64,000 nt of DNA from an uncultured Ruminococcus sp. (GTDB lineage: Bacteria > Bacillota > Clostridia > Oscillospirales > Ruminococcaceae). The stretch is from positions 1 through 64,000 of the forward strand of contig UPZA01000002.1 of the NCBI GenBank assembly GCA_900538575.1. Reading direction: 5' to 3'. A program made the position numbers and the translations under genes. The notes beneath the pieces are model-generated. The model made no database searches. It had not been told where the DNA came from and saw only the letters and a list, made by a program, of their open reading frames with translations. Shown piece after piece: positions 23,816-30,576 of this stretch. How positions within the stretch are numbered: the first letter of the stretch is position 1; every line of letters begins with the position of its first letter.

Positions 23816-24148
23816 CTACTTTTCGGGTGCAGTATCAATCAAGGCTTTTGCAGTTGCTTTGACGACTTCCAATGACCGTTCATCGCAAGCTGAAAGCATA
23901 CGGAGGAGATTTTCTACCTCGGAATCTTTGGACGGCTTTTCAGGGTAGAAAATCGAATCCGCAGAAATGTTCAATTCTCGGACGAGCTTATGTAGGACAT
24001 TGAAACTTGGTTTTTTGCCCTCATTTTCGATTCGGTATAGGTATCGCTCGGTAATCTCTACTCGATTTGCCAACGTTTCTATTGTGATTCCGGCATTTTC
24101 ACGAGCAGTTTTGATAATACACCCAAACGTTTCAGGTTTAGTATGCAC
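23816..24148 (-). CDS. XRE-family repressor of the ICE
   Basis: The 110-residue protein has a Cro/CI-type helix-turn-helix at about residues 10-65 (Ile-Thr-Ile-Glu-Thr-Leu-Ala-Asn-Arg-Val then Tyr-Leu-Tyr-Arg-Ile-Glu-Asn) and a short helical C-terminus. It is transcribed divergently from the leader and sigma-like gene at 24,261-25,199, the normal place for the Tn916/Tn1549-type element repressor. An inverted repeat lies by its promoter. It probably represses itself and the excision/transfer functions. Confidence 0.88.
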   Translation of the reverse strand: MHTKPETFGCIIKTARENAGITIETLANRVEITERYLYRIENEGKKPSFNVLHKLVRELNISADSIFYPEKPSKDSEVENLLRMLSACDERSLEVVKATAKALIDTAPEK

Positions 24149-24171
24149 TTACAGTCCACCTCCATATATAA

Positions 24172-24205
24172 ATTATACTGATTTATGCCATCTTTATAAT
24201 GGCAT
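24172..24205 (-). promoter_or_regulatory. XRE promoter with inverted-repeat operator
   Basis: On the minus strand TATAAT occupies 24,177-24,172, just upstream of GGAGGTGG. ATGCCAT (24,185-24,191) and ATGGCAT (24,199-24,205) form a perfect 7-bp inverted repeat with a 7-bp spacer where the -35 would lie, so a bound repressor would block this promoter. Confidence 0.65.
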
Positions 24206-24318
24206 AGCAATTCAATTATAGATGGACTTACAGTTCGCAAATAACTGAACTACATAGGAATATAATCCCTGCCAAATAAAAAAACGAGGTTTTGACGGGG
24301 TGTTTCATCACGCCTATA

Positions 24319-24356
24319 CCCTCCAATTCTGAGTTTTTGGATTGGAGGGATTTTTT
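24319..24356 (+). terminator. Leader B terminator 1
   Basis: CCCTCCAAT (24,319-24,327) and ATTGGAGGG (24,341-24,349) form a perfect 9-bp stem followed by A and six T. Confidence 0.85.
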
Positions 24357-24521
24357 ATGCGCTGGACTTCTCTCAGCGTTTCGCTGCTTATAATGAGCAG
24401 CGATTATGAAGCCATAATATAGGCAATATCAGTGGTGTTTATTAGAAAAAGGCACTTACCACACAAAGGGGCGATGCAGCCTATATACTGAACTGATATG
24501 CCATAAATACAATGAAATAAG

Positions 24522-24566
24522 CGCACTTGCACGGCGAAATTTGTCGCTATGCAGGTGCGTTTTTAT
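24522..24566 (+). terminator. Leader B terminator 2
   Basis: CGCACTTGCA (24,522-24,531) pairs with TGCAGGTGCG (24,550-24,559) with one G-U pair and an inner GCGA/TCGC stem, followed by TTTTTAT. It resembles the hairpin at 168-222. Confidence 0.75.
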
Positions 24567-24665
24567 ATTTCACGGTTTTTTGACCTTTTATAGTGTCGGC
24601 TGTCGTTCACCGCCTTTTGGTCTGAATTTTTACATTTTTGAAAATTCAGACTGGAGGTAAAGGAA

Positions 24666-25199
24666 ATGTCAAAAGACAAATTAGATGTTCTGAAAGAGGC
24701 GTTTCAGAACGAGTGCAAGGTTATCAATTTGAAATATGAGTATGAGGAATATAGCGGAAAAGAGCAATGGGCGGTTATCTCGGAACTGACCGAAGAAGAA
24801 ATCCTTGAAAAGTACAAGCCTCTTGTTCAGGAGTACATACCGTTTCTTGTATTGCCGCCGATGTACGGAGAAGTGCGGCAGCAGTTTCGCAGAAACGAAA
24901 ACAAACACTATATGAGAATGGTCAGAGGTCATATTTATTCGCTGGAGGAAGATTTGGAAGAACATCATCTGGAAGCTGCCGTAGAGGATTGTGCGGCTCA
25001 GGTTTTTGCAAAGGAACAAAGCAGAGAGCTTTGGAAAGCGATAAACTCTCTCAATGAAATACAACGGAAACGGCTGATTGCCTATTATTTTGAGGGGAAA
25101 ACCTATCGGGAGATTGCCGATGAAGAAGGCGTCGATCATAAGGCAGTAGTCCGCAGCGTTGCCATTGCTTTGAAAAATCTGAGGATTTTCTTGGAATAG
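24666..25199 (+). CDS. Sigma-70 region 4-like regulator of the ICE
   Basis: The 177-residue protein ends in a region 4-type helix-turn-helix (Leu-Asn-Glu-Ile-Gln-Arg-Lys-Arg-Leu, Tyr-Arg-Glu-Ile-Ala-Asp-Glu-Glu-Gly-Val then Ala-Val-Val-Arg-Ser-Val-Ala-Ile-Ala-Leu, about residues 120-172). The N-terminal part is unlike standard sigma region 2. In Tn916-like elements a small sigma-like protein at this position promotes excision and transfer gene expression. It is divergent from the XRE gene and sits behind structured leader B. ATG 24,666 has a second purine-rich site, TAAAGGAA, in addition to the hairpin-linked GGAGG. Confidence 0.8.
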   Translation: MSKDKLDVLKEAFQNECKVINLKYEYEEYSGKEQWAVISELTEEEILEKYKPLVQEYIPFLVLPPMYGEVRQQFRRNENKHYMRMVRGHIYSLEEDLEEHHLEAAVEDCAAQVFAKEQSRELWKAINSLNEIQRKRLIAYYFEGKTYREIADEEGVDHKAVVRSVAIALKNLRIFLE

Positions 25200-25300
25200 A
25201 GTCCCCAAACGACCTTTCCCTGTGGGAACAAGTGAAAGGACTTGTTTCTATTCCGGATATGGAATGCCTTTCAAATACTTATACTGAGAGGTTTATATAA

Positions 25301-25852
25301 ATGGAACTCAAAGAAAATCAGAAGGTGAAGCGTGGGGAAATCTATCTGCACGACTTCGGAAGCAATGAAGGCTCGATACAGAATGGGATAAGACCTGTTC
25401 TTGTGGTGCAATGCGATGAAGGCAATCAGGCAAGCACGACTACCGTTGTTGCGGCTCTTACATCTGTTATTAAAAAACGCTACCTGCCCTCACATATTGT
25501 TTTGGGCGATAAATACGGATTGAAAGAGCCGTCAATGGTTATGCTTGAACAACTGAAAACGGTTAATCAGTCAGAGCTTGCCGAATATATCGGTTTTGTT
25601 GACAGCGAATATCTGCACAGAAAAATCAATATCGGCTTGAAAAAGGCGCTTGGCTTGTGGGTGGATAAACCGCAGAAACACAAAGGCGATATACGATGCT
25701 TATGTAGCAAATGCTTGGAGGATTACAAAGCCAATCCCGATTATATCGTAAGGCGGCTTGATCCGTTTGCGAAAGAAAAGCGCAGATGTGATAAGTGTCT
25801 GAATATGGGGTACGATTACCTGATTTACGATAAGAGCATTTCAAAGAGGTAA
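25301..25852 (+). CDS. PemK/MazF-like protein with C-terminal four-cysteine domain
   Basis: The 183-residue protein has a MazF/PemK fold in its first 115 residues: Arg-Gly-Glu-Ile-Tyr near the start, then Ile-Arg-Pro-Val-Leu-Val-Val and the Thr-Ser-Val-Ile-Lys-Lys strand. A 60-residue extension follows with Cys-Leu-Cys-Ser-Lys-Cys (about 140-145) and Cys-Asp-Lys-Cys (about 166-169), consistent with a zinc ribbon. MazF homologues are mRNA interferases, but no antitoxin-like gene precedes it; the neighbours are a sigma-like gene and excisionases. It may be an ICE maintenance toxin with a built-in control domain, or a regulator. Activity is not predictable from the sequence alone. Confidence 0.8.
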   Translation: MELKENQKVKRGEIYLHDFGSNEGSIQNGIRPVLVVQCDEGNQASTTTVVAALTSVIKKRYLPSHIVLGDKYGLKEPSMVMLEQLKTVNQSELAEYIGFVDSEYLHRKINIGLKKALGLWVDKPQKHKGDIRCLCSKCLEDYKANPDYIVRRLDPFAKEKRRCDKCLNMGYDYLIYDKSISKR

Positions 25853-25857
25853 CGCCT

Positions 25858-26079
25858 ATGACAGATACAAATACAACTACAAAGCCGTATGTACCTATTT
25901 GGGAAAAATACGCTCTTACAATTTATGAAGCGGCGGAGTATTTCGGGATTGGGGAACATCGTCTGCGAACATTGGTGAGAGAAAACCGTCAGGCTGACTT
26001 TGTGCTGTGGATTGGAGTGAAAGTGGAAATCAAACGGAAGCTGTTTGAGGAATTTTTGAATGAAATAAACGCACTTTGA
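25858..26079 (+). CDS. xis: Excisionase-like protein 1
   Basis: The 73-residue protein is a Tn916 Xis-type winged helix: Ile-Trp-Glu-Lys-Tyr-Ala-Leu-Thr-Ile, Glu-Ala-Ala-Glu-Tyr-Phe-Gly-Ile-Gly, Arg-Leu-Arg-Thr-Leu, and the C-terminal Lys-Arg-Lys-Leu-Phe-Glu-Glu-Phe-Leu. It starts 5 bp after the MazF-like gene. Xis bends the ends of the element and steers the integrase towards excision. Two further paralogues follow before the integrase. Which of the three is the functional directionality factor cannot be decided from the sequence. Confidence 0.88.
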   Translation: MTDTNTTTKPYVPIWEKYALTIYEAAEYFGIGEHRLRTLVRENRQADFVLWIGVKVEIKRKLFEEFLNEINAL

Positions 26080-26185
26080 TGTCAAGTCTGCGATTGTCTG
26101 CTTCGCATATTTGTCAAAAGGCTCGTGTCTGACTATGATTGGGAGGAAGGCACGAGCCGGACAAATACCAAAGGAGGACACCACA

Positions 26186-26554
26186 ATGAAAAATTATGTA
26201 TATGTTCCCGGTCTCAGCGAGATTGTGGAGGACGAAAAGAAAAAAGAGCCGAGCAAAACGGAAACTGATAAATTCATTACAGTAACGGGTGCGGCTAAAA
26301 AGACTGTTGCTACGCACGACAAAGGTGTTGTGAGAAATAAAAAGGTTGATGACCGCAGCTTTCAGATTCCGGTATGGGAAAAATACGCCCTGACAATCAA
26401 GGAAGCGGCAGAGTATTACAATGTAGCCGAAACAAAACTGCGGGAATTTGCAATGAGCAACCGTACCAAACCGTTCGTATTAAAAGCTGGAGGCAGGCTG
26501 TTATTAAAACGCAAGGTCTTTGAAGCGTTCTTAGACCAAAATAATGTTATTTGA
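26186..26554 (+). CDS. Excisionase-like protein 2 with N-terminal extension
   Basis: The 122-residue protein has a C-terminal Xis-type domain (about residues 56-122; Val-Trp-Glu-Lys-Tyr-Ala-Leu-Thr-Ile-Lys-Glu-Ala-Ala-Glu-Tyr-Tyr) behind a 55-residue charged extension that the other two copies lack. ATG 26,186 follows AAAGGAGGAC with good spacing; the upstream in-frame start at 26,111 is not supported. The extension may mediate contact with the integrase or another regulator, or it may be a linker left over from gene fusion. Confidence 0.82.
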   Translation: MKNYVYVPGLSEIVEDEKKKEPSKTETDKFITVTGAAKKTVATHDKGVVRNKKVDDRSFQIPVWEKYALTIKEAAEYYNVAETKLREFAMSNRTKPFVLKAGGRLLLKRKVFEAFLDQNNVI

Positions 26555-26567
26555 TAGGAGGGCGGCA

Positions 26568-26831
26568 ATGAACAGAAAAGGAAATCCGATGTTTCAGAAG
26601 GGTTATCCAAATGCTGAAATGTGCAACAAAAAGCTGAGGGAACTGCCGATATGGGAAAAGCCGCTGCTGACGGTAGTTGAAGCGGCAAAGTATTTCCAAA
26701 TCGGAGAATCCAATATCAGAAGGCTTACAAGAGAGCATAAGGGCGAGGACTTTATACAATGGAAGGACAACCGTGTGTTTATCAGACGGGAGGAATTTGA
26801 GAAGTTCTTGGATCAGACAAACGCAATTTAA
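26568..26831 (+). CDS. Excisionase-like protein 3
   Basis: The 87-residue protein is a third Xis-type winged helix (Ile-Trp-Glu-Lys-Pro-Leu-Leu-Thr-Val, Glu-Ala-Ala-Lys-Tyr-Phe-Gln-Ile-Gly, Ile-Arg-Arg-Leu, ending Leu-Asp-Gln-Thr-Asn-Ala-Ile). ATG 26,568 follows AGGAGGGCGG. It ends 13 bp before the integrase start, which is the classical xis-int arrangement of Tn916. That makes it the best candidate for the true excisionase of this ICE. Confidence 0.85.
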   Translation: MNRKGNPMFQKGYPNAEMCNKKLRELPIWEKPLLTVVEAAKYFQIGESNIRRLTREHKGEDFIQWKDNRVFIRREEFEKFLDQTNAI

Positions 26832-26844
26832 GGAGGTATCGACT

Positions 26845-28110
26845 ATGGCAGAAAAAAGGCGTGATTCCAAAGGCAGAGTTCTATGGGCAGGCGAATCGCA
26901 GCGACCGGACGGGAAATATGAATTTAAGTATGCCGATAACAATGGAGAACGGCATTCGGTATATAGCTGGAAGCTTGTTGCAACCGACCGTGTGCCGGAG
27001 GGCAAGCAGATAACGGAATCGCTTCGGGAAATGGAAAAGCAGATCAAAAAGGACTTGGAGGATAATCTTCTTGTGTATGAAACAAGAAAGATGACGCTCA
27101 ATTCCTTTTGGAACGAGTACATTGCTTTGAAGCACGAACTGAAGGACTCTACAAGAAGCAATTACATCTATATGTATGATAAGTATGTCAGACCGGACAT
27201 CGGGCAGAAAAATATCACAACCATTAAATACAGCGATGTTAAGAAGTTCTATATATCGCTGATTTACGAAAAAGGCTTCAAGCCGAACAGTATGGAAATC
27301 GTCAATACGATTTTGAACCCTGTATTCACTTCGGCAGTTCGTGACGGATATATACGGCTGAATCCCTCCGATGGTGTAATGGCAGAGATAAAAAAGAGCC
27401 ACGCTTGGGAAAAGCCAAAACGCCACGCACTTACGGAACGGCAGCAGGAATTATTCGTAAATTTTACGGCGCAGTCCCACCAATATAAGCATTGGCTTCC
27501 TCTGATAACCACAATGTTAGGAACGGGCTGCCGTATAGGCGAGATTCTCGGTCTGCGGTGGGAGGACTGCGACTTTGAGCAGAATATTATCAGCATAAAT
27601 CATACATTGATATACCGGAAATTTACGGATGAGGCTTGTCATTATGCCGTAACCACACCCAAAACGAAAGCAGGCGAAAGGATTGTACCTATGCTTTCAG
27701 ATGTAAAGGAAGCGTTGAAAGCTGAATATAAGCAGCTTGAGGACGGATTTAATGAGAGCGTAGTCGATGGGTATTCCGGTTTCATTTTCAAATCCCGATA
27801 TAATAAGGTTATCTCTCCTCACGCAGTAAACAGGGCGCTTGACCGTATTATCAAAGCTTATAATGCACAGGAGGAAGAATTGGCGAAGAAAGAGAAAAGG
27901 AAGCCGGAGCTGTTACCGCATTTTAGCTGCCACAATCTCCGACATACCTTCTGCACACGCTTTTGCGAGAATGAAACAAATTTAAAGATTATTCAGGAGA
28001 TTATGGGACACGCCGATATAACAACGACGATGGAGATATACAATGAAGCGACAAAGGAGAAAAAAATAGAGTCCTTTGCCGGACTTGAAGGGAAAATCAA
28101 GATATGCTGA
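26845..28110 (+). CDS. int: Tyrosine integrase (Tn916 Int family)
   Basis: The 421-residue protein has an N-terminal AP2-like arm-binding domain (about residues 1-60), a SAM-like core-binding domain (about 75-165) and the tyrosine recombinase catalytic domain. The visible catalytic residues are Arg in Gly-Cys-Arg-Ile-Gly-Glu, His-Asn-Leu-Arg-His-Thr-Phe, His in Gly-His-Ala-Asp, and the nucleophilic Tyr in Met-Glu-Ile-Tyr. It integrates and excises the ICE. ATG 26,845 follows AAGGAGGTATC. The gene is intact and ends just before a terminator, so the ICE could still move within the cell even though its transfer genes are damaged. Confidence 0.95.
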   Translation: MAEKRRDSKGRVLWAGESQRPDGKYEFKYADNNGERHSVYSWKLVATDRVPEGKQITESLREMEKQIKKDLEDNLLVYETRKMTLNSFWNEYIALKHELKDSTRSNYIYMYDKYVRPDIGQKNITTIKYSDVKKFYISLIYEKGFKPNSMEIVNTILNPVFTSAVRDGYIRLNPSDGVMAEIKKSHAWEKPKRHALTERQQELFVNFTAQSHQYKHWLPLITTMLGTGCRIGEILGLRWEDCDFEQNIISINHTLIYRKFTDEACHYAVTTPKTKAGERIVPMLSDVKEALKAEYKQLEDGFNESVVDGYSGFIFKSRYNKVISPHAVNRALDRIIKAYNAQEEELAKKEKRKPELLPHFSCHNLRHTFCTRFCENETNLKIIQEIMGHADITTTMEIYNEATKEKKIESFAGLEGKIKIC

Positions 28111-28117
28111 TACAAAG

Positions 28118-28152
28118 GTAGCTTGCCACGACCGGCAGGCTACTTGTTTTTT
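28118..28152 (+). terminator. Integrase terminator
   Basis: GTAGCTTGCC (28,118-28,127) pairs with GGCAGGCTAC (28,134-28,143) with one G-U pair, followed by TTGTTTTTT. Confidence 0.85.
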
Positions 28153-28637
28153 AGATTAAAATGTGTTATACTATTCTTTATAAGAAGCAAGAAACAAGCA
28201 GTTCAGGGGTTTCAATTTGATATGCTTCATCGCTGAACAATGTAAACACCACCAGGTTTTTACGACAGAATTTACGACAAACCAAATCAGAATATGCTGA
28301 TTTATGGAAGGTTATGTGAAACAATGAAGTCGTTTTGGATTAACGAAGTAAGGGAATAGCAGGATAAAACAGGGTATGCCGCACTCCCCACGGAAATCCC
28401 GACAATGAAATCCTTACCTAACAACAAGGATTAAAAACCCAGTGTTTATGCGGGTTTGCGGTCACGAAAAATCGAGAAGTCTTACATCGCTACATCAATC
28501 TACATCAAACGATGCTTAGATTTGTGCAGAGGTAGAAAAATCGTATAATTTACAAAATGAATGGGCAGTTCCATAGCGGGATTGCCCATTTGTCAAAATA
28601 TTGTATTAAACAAATCTGAATTTGCGAGGTAACGAAT
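28153..28637. other. Non-coding ICE right flank / junction region
   Basis: No supported gene lies in these 485 bp. The region holds two TTTACGACA repeats 12 bp apart (28,259-28,267 and 28,271-28,279), three spaced TACATC copies at about 28,483-28,507, a hairpin of about 8 bp (AATGGGCA/TTGCCCATT, about 28,560-28,592) and a TATAAT at 28,544-28,549 that probably serves the methyltransferase. The ICE attachment site is expected here, but without the left end no core can be named. Confidence 0.5.
28259..28279. repeat. Paired TTTACGACA repeats, possible integrase arm sites
   Basis: Two exact 9-bp copies lie 12 bp apart start to start, about 150 bp after the integrase stop. Tn916-type integrases bind short direct repeats (DR2) near the element ends. 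Confidence 0.45.
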
Positions 28638-29387
28638 ATGGAACCGGTTAAAAATTATTATGGTAACCTATGTACAGAAATGTATGAGATTTTACACAAA
28701 GACGCACCGCTAGACGAGTTGTCATTTTATCTTTCTTATGCTGAAAAGGGAATGAACATTTTAGAACCTTTATGTGGAAGCGGTAGATTCTTAATTCCTT
28801 TTTTAGAAAGGGGATTCAATATATGTGGTATGGATATGTCTACAGAGATGCTTGCAAAATTGAAAGAAAAGACATCCGTTGCCAAAGTAGTTCAAGGGGA
28901 TATTCTGGAATATGATTCGGAAGAGAAATATAACTATATTTTTATATCCTCTGGTTCAGTATCCTTATTTACAGATATGGAGATGTGCAGAGCAATTTTG
29001 TACAAGATGAAATGTCTGCTAAAAAAAGATGGTAAGTTTGTTTTTGCGGTTGATACAGTGACAAATAGATGCCCTGACGATTCAGACTATCATATTTTAA
29101 TATCTGTGAAAACAAAAGAAGGATTTGATTTAGTCCTTAAGGGAAAGAACTTTTATGATGAGAAAACGCACACCCAGTTCTCTCCGAGTATTTATGAGTT
29201 ATACAATGGAACGGAATTATTGCAACAAGAAGAAATGAATTTTCAAACCCACCTTTACGAATTGGGAGAAATGGAATCATATCTAAGGGACATAGGTTTC
29301 ACAAAAATAAGAGTATATTCGTCCTATGATAAAGTTGTTGCTGAAAATAATCAGAGCAAAATGTTCTTATACGAATGTTCTGTTTGA
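28638..29387 (+). CDS. Class I SAM-dependent methyltransferase
   Basis: The 249-residue protein has a Rossmann methyltransferase fold with motif I Leu-Glu-Pro-Leu-Cys-Gly-Ser-Gly-Arg (about residues 37-45), the Gly-Met-Asp-Met-Ser acidic strand (about 58-62) and Ser-Gly-Ser-Val-Ser-Leu in place of a usual motif IV. It resembles small-molecule methyltransferases rather than DNA methylases. ATG 28,638 follows GCGAGGTAAC. It stands alone between the ICE end and gene debris, is AT-rich and ends in a strong terminator, so it is probably an acquired gene. The substrate is unknown. Confidence 0.82.
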   Translation: MEPVKNYYGNLCTEMYEILHKDAPLDELSFYLSYAEKGMNILEPLCGSGRFLIPFLERGFNICGMDMSTEMLAKLKEKTSVAKVVQGDILEYDSEEKYNYIFISSGSVSLFTDMEMCRAILYKMKCLLKKDGKFVFAVDTVTNRCPDDSDYHILISVKTKEGFDLVLKGKNFYDEKTHTQFSPSIYELYNGTELLQQEEMNFQTHLYELGEMESYLRDIGFTKIRVYSSYDKVVAENNQSKMFLYECSV

Positions 29388-29431
29388 CAACTTCCGGTTT
29401 GCAGAATCCAAAAACTTAAGAACAGAAAGTA

Positions 29432-29469
29432 CCCCTTGTAAGAATAAAAATTCTACAAGGGGATTTTTT
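29432..29469 (+). terminator. Intrinsic terminator after the methyltransferase
   Basis: CCCCTTGTA plus AGAAT pairs through an AAAA loop with ATTCT plus ACAAGGGG, followed by ATTTTTT. Confidence 0.9.
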
Positions 29470-29543
29470 GCTTAAATTCGCAAACTACAAGGTTTCCCCG
29501 ATTTCCAATACAATATATTTGCAAAGGAGGTCGAGGATTTAAT

Positions 29544-29723
29544 ATGAACAATAGCAGATATGCGTTCTGAGTTGGTATCGAAGTGGTCAGACAAAAGCCT
29601 TCCGCTTACGCCTGATAAAATAACCTATGGCTCAAATAAAATCGTTTGGTGGAAAGCTGCTTGTGGTCACGAGTGGCAGGCAAGCGTTAAGGCTCGTTCC
29701 GGCGGTGAAAATTGCCCTTTTCA
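29544..29723 (+). pseudogene. Zinc-ribbon (DUF4379-like) protein fragment
   Basis: An ATG with a good GGAGG site (29,526-29,530) starts Met-Asn-Asn-Ser-Arg-Tyr and stops almost at once. One frame over, the sequence continues as a DUF4379-type zinc-ribbon repeat: Leu-Val-Ser-Lys-Trp-Ser, Pro-Leu-Thr-Pro-Asp, Val-Trp-Trp-Lys, Cys-Gly-His-Glu-Trp-Gln-Ala, then a lone Cys-Pro with the last CxxC half missing. It is thus both frameshifted near 29,565 and truncated at about 29,720. Such proteins are multi-repeat genes of mobile elements. Only part of one repeat remains. Confidence 0.7.
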
Positions 29724-29854
29724 GTTTGACATCTTTCGCTTTTTCTCCTTTCGCTGTATTCATAACCGAACTTATATCAATCGGCTATGTATCAAGCCGC
29801 AGTATTTGTTCTCAATACCACCTGCGGATGGCAGACCGTTTATACAGCCCGCAA

Positions 29855-29953
29855 GTCTACACCGTTGAGGGCAATCCCGGCGATTCCCGCAAGCTGAGCA
29901 GCTATGCGGTGGGAAGTAGAGTTATCTATGGATATGGCTGTCCGGCGTATTAA
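29855..29953 (+). pseudogene. Duplicate C-terminal tail of a CHAP hydrolase gene
   Basis: These 99 bp encode Thr-Val-Glu-Gly-Asn ... Tyr-Gly-Cys-Pro-Ala-Tyr-stop and are clearly homologous, with only scattered substitutions, to the last 99 bp of the CHAP gene at 15,250-16,998. The rest of the gene is absent. Upstream sequence (about 29,760-29,800), read on the minus strand, resembles the DNA just after the CHAP gene (about 17,020-17,060). This is the trace of another, related ICE that was lost or rearranged here. Confidence 0.8.
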
Positions 29954-29956
29954 AAC

Positions 29957-29982
29957 AACAGCCGCTTTTGCGGCTGTTACAT
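29957..29982 (+). terminator. Hairpin after the CHAP tail remnant
   Basis: AACAGCCGC and GCGGCTGTT form a perfect 9-bp stem around TTTT. No T run follows, so efficiency is doubtful. Confidence 0.45.
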
Positions 29983-30023
29983 ATGAATTGGTAGGAATTT
30001 TTAGAAAACTAAAGCGTACTTTC

Positions 30024-30052
30024 TTGACAAAGACATAAGGTTTGAGTATAAT
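30024..30052 (+). promoter_or_regulatory. Consensus promoter of the MarR-rSAM-Fpg operon
   Basis: TTGACA (30,024-30,029), a 17-bp spacer and TATAAT (30,047-30,052). The 68-bp leader before the MarR start is AT-rich with partly repeated ATTGAC segments (about 30,064 and 30,080), candidate MarR operator halves. Confidence 0.85.
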
Positions 30053-30120
30053 AATAGTAAAGTAATTGACTATCAATAAATTGACCAATATACTACTTAT
30101 ATATTAGTGAGGTGATGTAA

Positions 30121-30576
30121 ATGACCAAAGAAGATAGAAAGAATGCTTTTCTCTACTGCAAATTTAGGGATGAGCAATTTGCGCTGTATGATGAATATGC
30201 CAAGAACAATGGTATTTTGATGAATACATTTCTGGTATTGAATGTTTTGTTTTATGAAAAAGACGGAATTACTCAGAAAGAAATCTGCAAGAGAACCTTT
30301 GAGTCCAAGCAAACGGTAAACCTTATCGTCAAGAGTCTGCTAAAAGACGGGTATGTGACGCTGGAGGAAAATACAGAGGACAAGCGAAACAAGACCGTGA
30401 AAATGACTGACGAGGGGCGCAGCTTTGCCGAAAAGCCTGTCCGCCATATCACATGGGCAGAGGATACGGCAATGTCCATGTTCACACCGGAAGAACAGGA
30501 ACAGCTTATTGACCTTTCAAGGCGTTTCACAAGAAATCTTGAAAAGCTTGTCAAAGGAAGTGAGGATGAACAATGA
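30121..30576 (+). CDS. MarR-family transcriptional regulator
   Basis: The 151-residue protein has the MarR winged helix-turn-helix at about residues 45-110: Gly-Ile-Thr-Gln-Lys-Glu-Ile, Ser-Lys-Gln-Thr-Val-Asn-Leu-Ile-Val-Lys-Ser-Leu as recognition helix, and the wing with Asp-Lys-Arg-Asn-Lys-Thr-Val. Flanking helices make the dimer. ATG 30,121 follows GAGGTGATG. It is first in a five-gene operon with its own strong promoter and overlaps the next gene by 4 bp. MarR proteins usually repress themselves and their operon until an oxidant or small molecule binds. Confidence 0.9.
   Translation: MTKEDRKNAFLYCKFRDEQFALYDEYAKNNGILMNTFLVLNVLFYEKDGITQKEICKRTFESKQTVNLIVKSLLKDGYVTLEENTEDKRNKTVKMTDEGRSFAEKPVRHITWAEDTAMSMFTPEEQEQLIDLSRRFTRNLEKLVKGSEDEQ

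Larger units (their letters stand above)
24261..24665 (+). promoter_or_regulatory. Structured leader B (six-part) upstream of the ICE sigma-like gene
   Basis: The 517-bp gap 24,149-24,665 holds a TATAAT (24,261-24,266), motif i ending GTTTTGACGG (24,271-24,297), terminator 1 (24,319-24,356), a TCGCTGCT/AGCAGCGA hairpin (24,381-24,403), terminator 2 (24,522-24,566), GGCTGTCGTTCACCGCC (24,598-24,614) and an 11-bp stem (24,620-24,651) abutting GGAGG (24,653-24,657). Order and spacing match leader A at 8,066-8,480. The transcript would begin at about motif i. Confidence 0.78.
1..28152 (+). mobile_element. Right-hand part of a Tn1549-like ICE
   Basis: The gene order TrbL-like, small Cys protein, PrgI, VirB4, sortase, CHAP hydrolase, regulators, excisionases and tyrosine integrase is that of Tn916/Tn1549-type conjugative transposons of gut Firmicutes. 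The left end, including the relaxase and coupling protein expected in this family, lies outside the window. The right boundary is inferred: integrase normally sits next to the right attachment site, and its terminator ends near 28,152. I could not identify the attachment core itself. A second element is nested inside it. Confidence 0.85.

Noticed and set aside
25301..26079. Excisionase-like protein 1 as antitoxin of the MazF-like gene
   Set aside because: It is downstream, not upstream, and clearly matches the Xis winged helix with two paralogues next to the integrase; pairing with the toxin-like gene is only positional.
28111..28637. tRNA gene as the ICE integration target
   Set aside because: No cloverleaf-capable sequence with a T-arm motif was recognised around the inferred right end.
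29627..29953. A 108-codon frame running from the zinc-ribbon fragment into the CHAP tail as one gene
   Set aside because: The frame joins unrelated remnants through a segment resembling intergenic ICE DNA in reverse orientation, so it is debris and not a functional fusion.
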